The notes below the pieces were generated by a model that worked only from the letters and a program-made list of their open reading frames with translations, had not been told where the DNA came from and searched no databases. Positions 10,453 to 22,502 of a DNA stretch of 64,000 bases are shown one piece after another; positions within the stretch are counted from its first letter, which is position 1; each line of letters starts with the position of its first letter. This DNA is from Leptodontidium sp. MPI-SDFR-AT-0119 (Eukaryota; Ascomycota; Leotiomycetes; Helotiales; Leptodontidiaceae), in assembly GCA_020726505.1 (NCBI GenBank), contig JAHLEZ010000016.1:1364001-1428000 (forward strand), read 5' to 3'. The translations under genes and the position numbers were made by a program.

Positions 10453-11742
10453 ATGTTCGCCCCTCGCGGGCAGACTGAACACCGACCAAGGGTTCGCCAT
10501 GCAATACCTTTAGTACTAATGAGAGCTGGGACTTTAAAGGGTCTTTTCCTGCACCGTCATCATCTCCCTCCAGTCGAATCAGAGTGAGGCAGCATCCTGT
10601 GGTCGGCAATGGGCTCCCGTGACGGAGACCAAAGACAAATCGACGGATTTGGTGGGCTACATCAACAACTTCGAAGGTTGCTGTTGTGTCGAAATCTGTT
10701 CGGCCTGGCGTTGATGTGGATTACACATTTGTGCAAGTTGGTGTTGGTTCAGAGAAGGTTGATTTCTCTGGAAATTGTGGAAATATCGTATCGGGAGTTG
10801 GCCCTTTCGCACTTGATGAAGGCTTAGTTCGACTAGAACCTGGATAGACTGAGGTAAAATCTCTGAAATGTTTAAAAAGTCTGAACTAATGAAACATAGA
10901 TGGATGTTCGGATTTTCAACACAAACACGCAGCGAACGATCATTGATACTATTTCGTGTTGGACCTGATGGCCAGTTTTGGGAGGATGGAGACTTTCAAA
11001 TTGGCGGCGTAAAAGGAACAGCTTCACAAATCAAAGTCGCCTTCCTTAAACCAGTAGGAAATATGACTGGGGCCCTGTTTCTTACTGGTAATCGTCAAGA
11101 TCATATGGATGTCTCTGCCTCTGGTAGGGCGTCGTTCACGATCCACGCCCCACTTGTGGACGCCGCAAATCCCTTTATTTTCGTTGACTCAGCAACGATG
11201 CCTCAAGCCTGGCATGAACTTGCACTCGACGAACCAGATTCTCTTGAAATTATCGAAGCAATACGCTGCGAGGGAGCAGTCAAAATGGGTCTTGCGAGCG
11301 ACATCCACTTCGCAAGGCCTCGTACGAGGCGCTTCCAAAATCGCAATTCTTTTAACGCAAAAATCCCAAACTAAGGAGGCAGGCTCCCCAGACATCTTCG
11401 TCAACTCCTACAGTATGGGCAAGGTACATCCTAGCTTCCAGTTGACAGGAGCTGTGTGCCTGAGCACTGCCGTCAGTGTTCCTGGAACTATCGCTTCCCA
11501 GATACCGCAGAGGAGGGCTTTTCCAATCTCGCCACCAGGAACTCCTCCGAGTGTCGTTGTTAAAGATGTGATGCTAGAGCCGTATAGGAGGAATGCGGAG
11601 GTTGTGATTGCGCATAGTAGTGGGACTATAATGACGGATATAAAGGTTATACAGGGCTTTGACAGGAGATTGACGTGCAGAGCGTGAGTATTTCGAGAAC
11701 GGCGAGGCGTTGTTTAAGGGGAATGTATTAGTGAATTTCTAG
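10453..11742 (+). pseudogene. PrpF-family isomerase/tautomerase gene, multiply broken
   Basis: PrpF-type proteins (PF04303; e.g. 2-methylaconitate isomerase, 4-oxalomesaconate tautomerase) are cytosolic isomerases of dicarboxylate-type intermediates. Read across frames, the family order is plain: IPLVLMRAGTLKGLFLH at the N-terminus (normally GTSKG), MGSRDGDQRQIDGFGG, VDYTFVQVGVGSEKVDFSGN continuing CGN, VRIFNTNTQRTIIDTI, LVDAANPFIFV, EAIRCEGAVKMGLASD, then MGKVHPSFQLTGAVCLSTAV, and a degraded RTARR ending. Lesions: TGA at 10585 (Trp expected), a one-base loss near 10655, TAG at 10845 (Gln expected), an extra base near 10960, a frameshift near 11310 and at least one more after 11640. One intron looks intact (about 10854-10897). 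The gene is certainly non-functional as read. It is the neighbour of the intact transporter. Confidence 0.85.
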
Positions 11743-13640
11743 ACTATAGATCAAATATTGTAGAACTGAAGAGGTAAAAGGAATGAGTTCCTCGCCTGAC
11801 TCTTCGTGCAGAAGACGAATTTTCTGTGATCTTAAACCAAGCCGCAGACTAGCAATGGAGCCCTTCGGTTTCTCTCCTCGTGCTGTTAGATTCCGTCTTT
11901 TTCTCATGGACACGGTAGATATGTTAGTAATCAAGGCATAAACTTGAAAACCAAAGGTATTGATTGCCAAAGGTAAAGGAGGACGTATTTCCTACCGTTC
12001 TTGCTACTATTCCCTTTTCGGGGGGCGGGGTTGTCGGAGAACCTTCTAACGATAAAACCGAGCTGACTGCTATTCTCTCTTATGCATGCTATGATCTTAG
12101 TAGCTGGCGTAAGACATAAGAACCACTTCGATGGATCCGAAACCAACACATACCAAGTTATCGGAAATTGACAAGCAAGGATGCCGATGTACAAAGCCCG
12201 AAAGCAATGTACCGAAAGTTGGAGGTCGTACACATCGTAATCTACCCTTTTCTTTAGTAATTAATATATTTATAACCACGCTAACTATTACAAATTTAAA
12301 GAGTGAATTTTGAAAAGCTTAATTCAATGATTAAACTCCGTTAATTTTTATTAATATAAGTTAAAAACTCGTTTTAATATACAATTTTGAAAATATCGCC
12401 GGATTTTAATATTCTTAAAGCCAAGGAAGCTAAGTATCACGTGTGGTTTTTCTTGAATATGACCAATAGGAAGCTAGAAAAACTCCTTAGCAATCGAATT
12501 TTTCGGATTTTTACGTATTTATCTATATAGATTTACTCACGTGCAGGAATTCTTTTTATGATTACGTTGCACTAAGTAATAATCGAAAAAGTCCCTTTCT
12601 TTTTCGTTTATTACTTTTTAATATAAGATGATATTATCGTCTTTGCTAAACATTGCTATTTTTATTTAATTAAGTAGAATTATAAATCATACCGTATTTA
12701 ATTAAATATCGTAAATACTAAGAATAAATATTTAAATATCTTAACAAAATACTAAGAAAGTCTTTAACAAATACCAGACTCGTAGAGTAAGATATAAAGT
12801 AACTTGGTTTGTTTTTAATTATATATCTTTTAAGAAAATTAATTATGTTAATAAGATATATTAAATTGGATTTATTATTAATTAAATAATTAATAATATC
12901 TTTAAGTTGTTTAAGGCTTTATATTAAGTTTGCGATAATTTTTATAATTTTTAAAAATCTCTTCTTTTCGTTTTTATAAAGCTATTTCTTATTTAATAAA
13001 AATAAACTTAATAAGCTTATAATATTTAGATATGCTTGCTTTTCGTTTTTATTCGCCTATTTATTATACGATAAGGAATCTTATAATATCCTTAAGTTTA
13101 TTCTTATACATCGATAGCCTAATATATTTAATAAGGTTATTAGCTTTATATAAGATTACAGTACCGCTTACAAGTATTACTAATTTAATTAATACGGACC
13201 AGACTGTTTCGGTAAGATAGGAAACGGAATTTTTATAAAAATATAAAGGGTATTTTTTTATTATATTTTATAATATATTATAAAACAACTTATATAATTA
13301 TTAGTATTAGCGAATATTAGCACTTTTTTTTTATAAGAATACTTAAAATGTTATTAAATCTACAAATGCTAATCTCTATTCTCTTAGTTATTAATAAGCT
13401 AAGGTTCTTATATTAGCACAGACTTTTAAAGTTTACTTTTATTATTAGTAGTAAAGTAAAGGTGTTAGTCTTATAAATTCGAAGCATTATAGTTGTTAAC
13501 TAAAGCTTTCGGGCCTAATCTGCCGGGCATACTAGCGTAGTTGAGCGCGTATGTTACCAGCAATTAGTACTATAAAATAAGTCAATATAGTATAATTATA
13601 TAAGCTTCTGCTTATTGACTTAACGTAGGCAGCCTTTAAA
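11743..13640. other. Spacer grading into AT-rich RIP-type DNA
   Basis: Up to about 12250 composition is normal with no recognisable gene. From 12300 to 13500 it is strongly AT/TpA-rich with stops in all frames, like the repeats elsewhere in the window. I could not identify the source element. It abuts the duplicated segment starting at 13641. Confidence 0.5.
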
Positions 13641-13939
13641 CACATCTCAATATCTCATCTTCTTAGTGTTTCCCAAAATTGCTACTTACGAGCCTGGAGG
13701 CACGGGTCTGTGCGCTACAAGGCATTTCACAGCCAAATGAAAAATAATAATTCTTACGCAAAATAACAATTCAAAACTCTAGTTAATAAAAAGATAAATA
13801 TACTTCTTCTTTATTATGTGTTTTAATAATAAAGCAAAATGATTACGCGTTCGTTCATATATTTAAGCGTGAACTCGCCTACTTTGTATTCTCTAAGCTT
13901 AAAAGTGCCTCGCGAAACCGCTTGTAGACTACAGACCCA
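13641..13939. repeat. Unmutated copy of the 23-311 segment, with truncated MITE
   Basis: This is the partner of the RIP-mutated segment at 23-311 and retains bases such as ctcaat, agtgtt and gcctggaggcacgggtct. It contains the left TIR and body of the Tourist-like MITE (from about 13690, preceded by TTA). The sequence breaks off at 13939, before the right TIR that is present in the other copy. Confidence 0.8.
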
Positions 13940-13994
13940 TCTGCTATAAGGTACTACCAAGTGTTAAAAGGGGAAAGTTATTTCGATTGATTTT

Positions 13995-14429
13995 CTAACC
14001 CTCAAGCCCCAGCCCTACATTCTCATTAGCTATGTCTATATGATAGAGCTCATGTAATATTCCCTTAAAATGCTTTAATGCATTGTGCAACTTCATTTTC
14101 TCGTCTTTAGTTAAGACATAGATATACTTGCTCTCATTCTAAAAGTCAGCAGTAGTCCAGACCAAAGGACCAGTGAGTTCTTTCGGCCAGCCTTCCGGTA
14201 CCTTTTTTTCGAGTCCACCAGCCCGGAGTGATGCTTCGACTCTGGCTAGGTACTATTCCAGGTTGGGATGATATTTAATCACAGCTTTAGCTTTCTGCTT
14301 TGGTACAGGTAAAGTCTTGGTTGAGTCAATGAGGTATTTCTTACGCAAACCTTAGGAATAGTAGGAAACTAGTCTATCATTAATAATGGGTATGTCAGAG
14401 GGCTGACCAACTTCGAGTGAAGGTGCCAT
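13995..14429 (-). pseudogene. TauD/clavaminate-synthase-like dioxygenase, N-terminal fragment
   Basis: From an ATG at 14429 one frame reads MAPSLEVGQPSDIPIIN and continues to GWPKELTGPLVW, KYIYVLTKDEK and LHNALKHFKG. This is the N-terminal region typical of fungal Fe(II)/2-oxoglutarate-dependent TauD/TfdA-like proteins (GWP..L.sPLVW.g.df......yvy.Lt..e...i..Al.hFK). Three in-frame stops interrupt it (two TAG, one TAA), each one C-to-T or G-to-A step from a Gln or Trp codon. The catalytic HxD...H part is absent; the frame ends at 13995. It is a truncated relic 3' of the amidase on the same strand. Confidence 0.6.
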
Positions 14430-15026
14430 GGTTATTAATTGGAGAAATCAAGGATCGATTTGTAGAAGTATTGAAGCAAGATAAGCGAATCTTCGCAGTT
14501 GATACAGTGCTTTACTCTTCATTTTGAAGGCTTTTATATCTGCCATCTCTGTAGCGGGGAAGTCGGAGAGGGGTATGCCGTAGAGTCTCAGAGCCTCGTT
14601 CTTCACACCATCAAAAGCGGGGTACGACTATGTTGAAGTAAGAATGGGCTCACACTGCACTAGACCGAGGGGGTCCTGCAGACAGCTTGATAGCGGAATG
14701 AGCAAGATTGGTCGGTTTCTATAGTGTGTTTTGCTTCTGCATCATGAATCTCGATCGAGACGGAGGTGCAGGATATTCAAGAGATAGGCCGAAGGGCAAC
14801 ACGCTTACTGGCTAGAAAGAAAAATATGCATAGACATAAGGTGGAGAAAAGGAGGAATTCATGAGCTGCAGTTGACGCCTAGACCTCCTCGAGCTACCAG
14901 TGAGATTGGACTTAATCTGCATGTGCAGAGAAAGAGCCACACTGAGCTTTGTGCTCATAGAAGCCGGGCGTAAAAATTACCCGATAGTCCTCCAGGCACT
15001 GTTCCAGCCTGTACTGAAGTCATCTT
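14430..15026. other. Spacer between TauD-like and amidase relics
   Basis: Normal-composition DNA. On the minus strand about 14630-14450 is open and reads SYPAFDGVKNEALRLYGIPL, which I do not recognise; it could be a scrap of another metabolic gene. No start, splice sites or domain seen. Confidence 0.4.
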
Positions 15027-17512
15027 TCACATGTTTTCCCAACCATCTTGCTTTTTGTACTCCTCCAAGGCCTCCACCATGATTGCTGCAAGTGGGATCA
15101 GTTTCTCTTCATCCAGTCTTCTGCCTAAAAGTTGGAATGATGCCGGAGCGCCGTTGTACTTTTCGGGGTCATCTGTTGTCAATGGCGAATGGGCATCAGT
15201 TATGGGAGTCAAATGGTAGCAAGCCACTGCACTATCCAGAACTTCGGGACGATAGCTAAAAGATGGACTTACATGCAAGCCAATTTTCCTTGTGCACGTC
15301 ATTCAGTGGCTTGTAGCCCTTGTCAAAGACATCAATTGTCTTATTTGCTATAGTGACAGGAATGACCATTGTAGTATAGTCGAGAACGTTGGGGAAGTTG
15401 CTATACACTTTTACGTTTCTTAGCAGACCGCTTCATGCACAAAAGAACCGATCCAACAACTTACAGTAGTGGTAATATCTTCCTGGAATTGCTCCTGCGT
15501 GGGGTGATGCTGGTAATATTACGGCATCGACGGGAAGGCCTATCGTACAAGTCAATCCTCCTGATGCCCCTCTCTTGATCTTGAAATCCAGGAAAGAAGG
15601 TAAACTACCTGTTGAGGATTTCGTGGCTGTCGAGTCCTAATATGCTTGGTACCTTTCACGTTATTCTTTGAGATGCAAGTATTGGTTGTAGAACTCCAGT
15701 AATTGAGCTGGAGGCTTAGGCTTCTCTCCGAACTGTGCTTGTATCTCTGGGATAAAGGGCTAGCCAGACAAACTCATTTGTTCAAAGACATCAGCGTTTC
15801 CGTCAGCACGCAGGAAGAAGCTATGTGGCAGATGTCAGCTGTCATGCATTGTCACGCTTGTGCAGCTGCATGCGTGCATAGTTGTTGCCTCGATGAGATG
15901 GTGGTTCCCATATCACGAACTAACGCTATCGTTAGCTGAGCTTAGAGGAAGGATGTGATAGTACGGGCTTTGTAGCCCTTGAGATCTAGAGCCTTTTGGA
16001 CTATCCGTAGTGCCCGTTGGATTGGAGGGTGTGGAACGGCCATCCCGTCATTTTCAAACAGCCCAAATGCTACTTTATCACTGCCTCCCAAGGCTGCAGC
16101 GTGGGGTTCGGCCTCCAGTCTGCTCGAGAAATTGATGACTTCTGGATCGTCAAGCCAAGGCTTTGTCGACTGCAAGGATTTAAACATAAGTCGCAGGGAG
16201 GGAAGCGATATGGCCATGATACCAAGGACTGAGGGAATGACTGGCCTACCAGGAACCTAGATTAAAGATTAGTGGATAACCGTAGTGTAGCGAAACTCAG
16301 TCTGAGAATAACATACACTGTTAGCCACGTCTTTGTAAGAGATGCGGCCGTGAGACGGCTTGAGGCTGTAAAGTCCGGCAAATGCACTCGGCATGGTGAC
16401 CGAGCCACTGAAGCATACTATAAGTGATCTGTGCTCTTACAATTTCAGGCGGACAGCGCTCACCAATATCCGTCCCAAATCCAATTCCACTTCCTCGCAG
16501 CGCCTGAAATGCCCCTTCACCTTAAACGAGGTTGATAAGCTGAATGTGCATAGTACAGAGTATGATGTACACTCACCTCCGGATGATCCTCCAGTAGACA
16601 AGGCTTGATTGAATGAATTTTTGGTGTATCCAAGGATGTTATTGTTCGTCTCTCCAAACTACGACGTGTAAGCTGGAAGCCCGAGCCGGCTTGCAAGTAA
16701 ATGATTCTAGGCTTGACTTGCAAACAAAGTCTGCACACATGTAGTCTGTAAAGGCTCATCAGCGAGATGTCTAACACGGACAATAGCAGGTACGAGGGGC
16801 TACTTTGGCCATTGGAATTGCTCCTAGGCTCTTCAGCTCCTTCAAAATTCTCTCCACGGGTGTCTCCTTGTTGATCCAACCAACGTATCCCATCGATGTA
16901 TTAACAGTCTTGACGTGAAATTGATCTTTCATGCTAACAGGAAGACCATGTAGCGGACCAACAGTCTCGTGGTGTTGTTCGTAGTATTGGTCGAGCTCTT
17001 CCGCCTGCTCGAGAGCTGCTTCGAAGATGAACTCGAGGACATTGTTATTCTAGCAACAATTAGCGTTGTGAAGATGTGACCGGAGCTGAGTAGAATAATA
17101 CAAGCTGATGGGTGTATGCCGCTCTCTTGCAGAATGCTGTAGTGACATTTACTGCAGTGTATGTACCTTCACGGATACGTGCCAGGATATCGACTGGACC
17201 CAAGGCTGTGATCTCAAGGGTTTCTGGATCTAGCAGAGATTCGATGAAGTCTCCCACCAGCTTTGGCGTGTTTTCTGCTCGAGTTAATACGTCTGTAGGG
17301 AGCAGCCAGTCCCCTGGAATGAGTTGATGAATTGCCTTGCGCTTCTCTGCAACAATTTCTTGCCATGAGCGATCATCGTGGGCTGTAAGCTGCATGTTGA
17401 AGAGGGATGGTTCACGCTGCTTCGAGCGAGCAGCCAGAGAGAGAACAGACAGATAGACAAGAATGAGATGGAGATCTTGTATCTCATATCCATGGCTGGT
17501 GTTGATACTCAT
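15027..17512 (-). pseudogene. Amidase (amidase-signature family), pseudogene
   Basis: Amidase-signature enzymes hydrolyse amides using a Ser-cisSer-Lys triad. The start reads SWQEIVAEKRKAIHQLIPGD, a usual fungal amidase N-terminus. Then come GLPVSMKDQFHVK with the catalytic Lys (near 16930), NNILGYTKNSFNQALSTGGS with the glycine/serine loop SSGGEGAFQALRGSGIGFG (16500-16592; split by a good intron), GLYSLKPSHGRISYKD, WLDDPEVINF, DGMAVPHPPIQRAL, FGEKPKPPAQLLEFYNQYL, LPVDAVILPASPHAGAIPG and, at the end, GAPASFQLLGRRLDEEK. Several introns with good sites remain. Disruptions: TAA at 15661-15663 (Tyr expected), TAG at 15637-15639 (Trp expected), a premature stop after TITSFL near 15942, and an exon junction near 16680-16790 that cannot be spliced in frame. 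Full family length is represented, so this is a formerly complete gene. Its 5' third is duplicated, and RIP-mutated, at 935-1662. Confidence 0.9.
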
Positions 17513-18156
17513 AACATATGTATTGCATTGCGGTACGAAGAGAAGTGCTCAAAAGCAGGCAAAACTCGTTCTGCGGCAGTCGCGGATCAGGTGATAACGA
17601 AGGAAGATGATTCGGTGAGTGGCTTCAGCCACAGATGCCACTTCAATACTTCACCGGTCCCATTTTCTGATGTTCGTAATTGGGCTAGAAAAATCAACCG
17701 GAAAGAACTCAAGCCACGCATTTTCTGTGACCGGTCGGTTTCCTTTCCCAAGACTCTCATTCATGGGCTCGACGAGATGACTCGGCAAACTCACCTCAAA
17801 GACAGTAGGAACCCCATTGCCTGACTTGATGCCCGTCTATGGCTAACAGTTAATCTACTCATCGTTGAACTGATGAATGCCCAGGCAGTTGAGGTAATGT
17901 TAGCAGACCAGTGAGCTTTCGTGAACCGTGGTGAGACCGGCGGGCATGTCATCTACAAAATCCGAACTGATCCCCACCATCGCCACTCATTACAGAGTGA
18001 CACAGTATCTAGCCTGATCTATCCTACAATAACTACTATTTTGAGCCTTGAATCTAGATTCACTATCGAGATGTCACGCAAGCTACCTGAGACCGGTAAA
18101 GGGAGCAGCGATATGCAAGACCATACGAGCATGCCAGTCGGTGTCAAAGAGGGGTA
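17513..18156. other. Upstream region of the amidase relic, no gene seen
   Basis: Normal composition with several overlapping short open frames and no recognisable motif. It probably includes the old amidase promoter. Confidence 0.4.
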
Positions 18157-18830
18157 TTGCAGATGATGCAGCACAATGGTAAGTCAAGGTTTCAGCGGGG
18201 CAACGTGATTTCTAATCCGTACGCAGGGCACTTTGATATTGCCGATATGGCGGTCGCACGATTGAGAGGACGACAAGCCTCAACAAATGCACATGGATCA
18301 TACGCATTTCACGACGAAGACGACCTCACTCTATCATTGGGCGGGTACGGTGGCGGTACAACCATGGACTCGAATTAGACGGCTCCCGTTCGTGAAAATC
18401 TTCAAGGCATTAGTGGTTGGATCGAGAGCACCCTAGTTACAGCGGAAAGATAATCCAATGTGTAGATCATTTCTGCAAATCAACCTCCTCAGCGCCAGAA
18501 ACTCGGAGAGAAGAAACGGGCCTAGCATTGGAGCCCGTCGATATTTGGTCCCTTGGATGTATGTACATGGAAATGGTGGCATTTGTTCAGGCCGGCCCTG
18601 AGGGCTTTGCTCGTTTCCGCCAAATTCGCATGAGTTGTGTGTCTGCCGTTTCTGGTCCACCGAACACTTTTCATAACACTCGATCTCTGAAAGCCTCGGT
18701 GCAAACATGGTTGAACGATTTGCACAGTGATCCTGACTACAGGGAGATGTCTGTTTGCATTCAAAGCGTGGTCCAACCTAAGCAGCAAGATAGACCTACT
18801 GCAAGAGAGGTCTTTGAACGTACATGAATT
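18157..18830 (+). pseudogene. Protein-kinase-like fragment (C-lobe)
   Basis: The frame 18417-18827 reads SAPETRREETGLALEPVDIW continuing SLGCMYMEMVAF, and later QDRPTAREVFE. These correspond to kinase subdomains VIII (APE), IX (DxWSlGc.y.E) and XI (RPta.ev). In another frame just upstream, 18157-18378, GHFDIADMAVARLRG resembles a DFG region with Phe-Gly lost. No N-lobe, glycine loop or HRD motif is visible, and the two parts are in different frames. A truncated, decayed Ser/Thr-kinase gene of the type often found near HET genes is the best reading. Confidence 0.5.
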
Positions 18831-19679
18831 CGGGTACTTGGTCAGAGTTGCTTGTTCGTATTGCCTGCCTAGACGGGCTTTGTATTCCGATTGCATAATA
18901 TAACTCCCCGCTTTGAACTTTATTGGGAAAAACGGTAACAGATGCCGAGTAAGCTTATCGCAGGTCTATCTAGGATGTGAATAGACTGAAGTTGATTCGT
19001 TGAGGGGAAAGACACAGAATCCGTAATATCCTCCTCCTGTTTGGTCTCAAATATATCGCCATTATAAGAATATTTTCTTAAGACCTTGAACTTGTGCGAT
19101 ATCAAGAGTTCAAGGTGATAAAGGTATTGTTATAACATTACTAAGCGATAACTCTTATTTAGGGCTGCGATATTATATTTCAGGGCTTGGTGTTGAGATA
19201 GAGGCCTTACAGATAGGGGAAATCAGAGGACTCATGTAGGCTTTTCGTATTGCCCTCGCAGAACCGGAATACGCTCTGCGGCCCACCGTACACTCCTGGT
19301 GTGCTATTCTCCCTGACGTCCTTTACCGTTGTATTAGTTAACTTTAATTATATATTATTTACATCTAGCAAATTTAAAGCATTTAAAGGAATTACAGTAT
19401 CCTTAGTAGTCATTTATGAGCTAAGTAATCAGGATGTTCTTAACAAAGGGGCGTAAAATAGTACTAAAATTAAAAATGCGAAATAAGAGTACTAAAACCT
19501 TAAGAGTAATACTTTAATTAATTCGTTTACTAATTAAATTTGGTTTTGCCCTAAGAAACAACTAATAAATAATAAGATATTATCTTATTTAAGTAAAAAC
19601 CTCCGCGGCGACCTTTCCCTTAATAATATTAATATAATTACTAAGAAATTCCTTATATATACTAATACACTAAAAGCAG
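18831..19679. other. Transition into AT-rich DNA, no gene seen
   Basis: Composition falls from normal to strongly AT-rich near 19320. No domain is recognised; stops occur in all frames. Confidence 0.5.
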
Positions 19680-20394
19680 TGTGTTAAAGAATTATTCAAA
19701 TTAATTAATTAATATTCTATTCTAATCAATTATAATTGATTAAGATAAATTAATGACTCCTAGACTTGAACTGAATAATATTCAAATTATTCTTGAATAT
19801 TATTTAATTATTCAAGAATATGTGACTTAATTCAAACTAAATATTAAAAAATATAAATTAAGTCTTCTCTTTTATATAAAACGATTCTCTTTAAGAGTGT
19901 AACTTTTAATTTATTCCTTATATTCTTTTCTTTAGTTGTAATTATTATTGATTTATTACAGCGTTTATCAAATAATCAAAAATCGATTCTAAAGAGAGAT
20001 TTGATTATCTTTATAAATAATAAACTATTTTTAATGGATTCTTAAACCTTTTAATTACTAGTTCTTAGTCCTTAAACTTTAAAGTATTAAATTTAAAATT
20101 TTAATATTCTATTTCTAAGGCTTATTAGTTAATATTGAAATTAAAATAATATATTAATTCTAAGAGATTCCATATCTCTAACTCGCTTAATAAGCAAGAT
20201 AGTAGGATCATACTAAACGGGGATAAGCGATGCTTAAAACGGGTAAGACTGTATTAGTCAGTATATTATTTAAATTAATTAGTTATATTTAAATCAAATC
20301 AAATATTAATTAATTAAGATAGATTAATAGGTAAAATCGTTCATTTGATTTGAATAATAGCCATTATTCAAATCAAATCAAATCATTTAACACA
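19680..20394. repeat. Possible LTR (about 715 bp)
   Basis: The stretch starts TGTGTTAAAG and ends CATTTAACACA, so it has TG...CA ends inside a short inverted repeat (TGTGTTAAA/TTTAACACA), as LTRs do, plus an internal TATATAAAA-like box near 19873. The subterminal parts also pair as imperfect inverted repeats rich in TTGATTTGAAT. The flanking five bases (agcag and ctaag) do not match, so no target duplication supports an insertion. A foldback element is an alternative. Confidence 0.35.
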
Positions 20395-22500
20395 CTAAGA
20401 ATAATTATATTAAACTTTAGGGAACTTAATATTAACAGCGTTTATAATCCTCATTAAGATCTCCTTTCCTTGTTAAGTAATTATAATATCCTTAATTATA
20501 AGTGTTTCTAAGTAAAAAGCCTAACTTATATAAGTACGAGTAATTCTCGAGAGATTCCCTGGAGTAACTTTTAAGATTTGAGCCGCAATAACCTTTCAAA
20601 TAGCGTAAATTTCTTATTACTTTATTCGAACTAATTATTTAAAAATTACTATAATTTAAGTATCCTTATGTTCGCTTATTACGCTAATATTAAAGAAGCT
20701 AAGCGATACTCCACCGGTATTAGTGATGCCCGAAAAGAAGAAGCGCTTTAACGTTTTAGTGAAAGGATTTACTCTTAGGTTTTTCAAGGTCTTTGCGATG
20801 CCTCTTAGTTTACTTAGGTAAGGGACTAATAAGAGTTTAACTATTAAGACTACAAAAGGGTGAATAAAAAGGGGGACTAAAAAGGGTAAGGAAACCAAGA
20901 GAACTTTCTTTAAAAATAAAAGAGCGATTATAAGAAAGCTTTTTATAATAATAAACTTAATAAAGAAATATGTAATACGTTTAATATAGTTAATGTAATT
21001 TAGTTCTTAACATGTGCCAATTATAAATTAGTTAAGGGCAAGGGCGGCCTTAATAATAACATCGCAGTAAATTTGAGATTACCTTTTTAGCGCCTTAAGT
21101 TAAATACGAATTACAACTTATACAAAGTTCTTTTTTAACGTAATATTACTAATAAGAAGTATTCCAAGGGCTTAATTATTAATTACTAGTTGCGTATATC
21201 TCTTATTACGAAGGTTTAAGAAAAGAAGTTTTTATATAAACGTATAGAGTCCAAGTTCGAAATACCCAAATACTATATTTTAGGTGTATAAGGTTCTATT
21301 AGTATAATTAACTTGTAAAAAGTTGATGCACTAATAGTGCAGACTTTTAAGATTTATTAAAGATCATTTTCATGTGTTTTAGAGGTTGTATTGTAAAGTT
21401 ATCGGACCTTTGGGTAGGTTCGGAAAAATAATGTTCGGTGAGAAGGCGAAGTGTATTATTCGGTATGTTATATACTCACTTTATAAACAAAGATCTAACG
21501 AAAAATCACCTCGTTCTCCTTTAGCATATAATCGCCATTCACCTTGAGCTTACATTGCTATTAGACTAAGATCTCGTGATTCTCGTAGCCGCAAACCTCT
21601 CCTTAAACTCTAAAACGTTAGCGCCTTATCAACTAGCTCCGTGAATCAAAGGCGAACAGAAGAATAAAGTGGAGGCTTATACCGGCGGTTCTAGATCTTG
21701 ATATAAAGCATGGGATACATGCTCTCAGTACTGCGATAGCTACAAAGGGGTATACTCGACAACGAGCTCGAATTCGCCTAGAGAACAAAGCGCATCAAAG
21801 CTCTTCGCCTTCGATTTGCTTAAGAGCACGAAGATTGGACTTACGACGATTGGGAGAGTGTCTTTTAGTCTAACGAAACGTGGTCTGCTAGAGGTTAGTA
21901 TAACTGTGTGTAGGTTACTAGGAAAGAAGGTGAAAAGTAAGAAGAGTATAACATACGTGAAAAGGCTCTTCGAAAGTAAGGATAGATGTTTTAGGGGTCT
22001 TTTGCAAGAGGAATCAAGGGTCTAGGAATCCTGTGAGAAAAGCATTGGGGGTAGATCACGTCCGATTCATTGTCAATATATCATCTCGATTATTAACGAT
22101 TAATACAGACTCAACGACCGCAAAGAGGACTGGGAACTGATGCAGGATAGCACTCCTACTCACTCTACTAGCGCCACCAAAATCGACCTTCTTTCCCGCG
22201 GTATCACTGGAGATCTACACTACGGAGGCGCCCTCATACCAAGTTTTGGGGGACATGCGTTATACGATGCATGCGCTCTTCGCTCTTGCCACAACTGGAT
22301 TCTGGATGAAAGAAAGGAAGGAAGGACAAAAGGCAAACACTTCGGTGAAAACCCGGGCAGGCAAGAAACCGGAGCCAAAAAAAGATGCAAATTTTTTAAT
22401 TTTTAATTTTTTTAATTGAAATTGGCTTGCCTGACCGACAAAACAATCAGTCGTTCTACGTATAAAACAATTTTTCTAATCAGAGTCCGTTCCGCGTAAC
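20395..22500. other. RIP-degraded repeat, unidentified; then mixed spacer
   Basis: 20395-21350 is AT-rich with stops in all frames and no family I can name. From about 21400 to 22430 composition is nearer normal, with no recognisable gene. The motif gcagacttttaagattta near 21340 resembles gcacagacttttaaagttta near 13420, suggesting shared repeat material in the two AT tracts. Confidence 0.45.
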
Positions 22501-22502
22501 TA

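Noticed and set aside
10868..11374. 168-codon plus-strand frame as an independent gene
   Set aside because: It is one of several frames of the broken PrpF-like gene; its start falls in the intron and the family sequence continues in other frames on both sides.
16393..16608. Plus-strand open frames across the amidase region (also 15979-16260, 17378-17824)
   Set aside because: They are antisense to amidase exons whose family motifs are unmistakable on the minus strand; they show no motif of their own.
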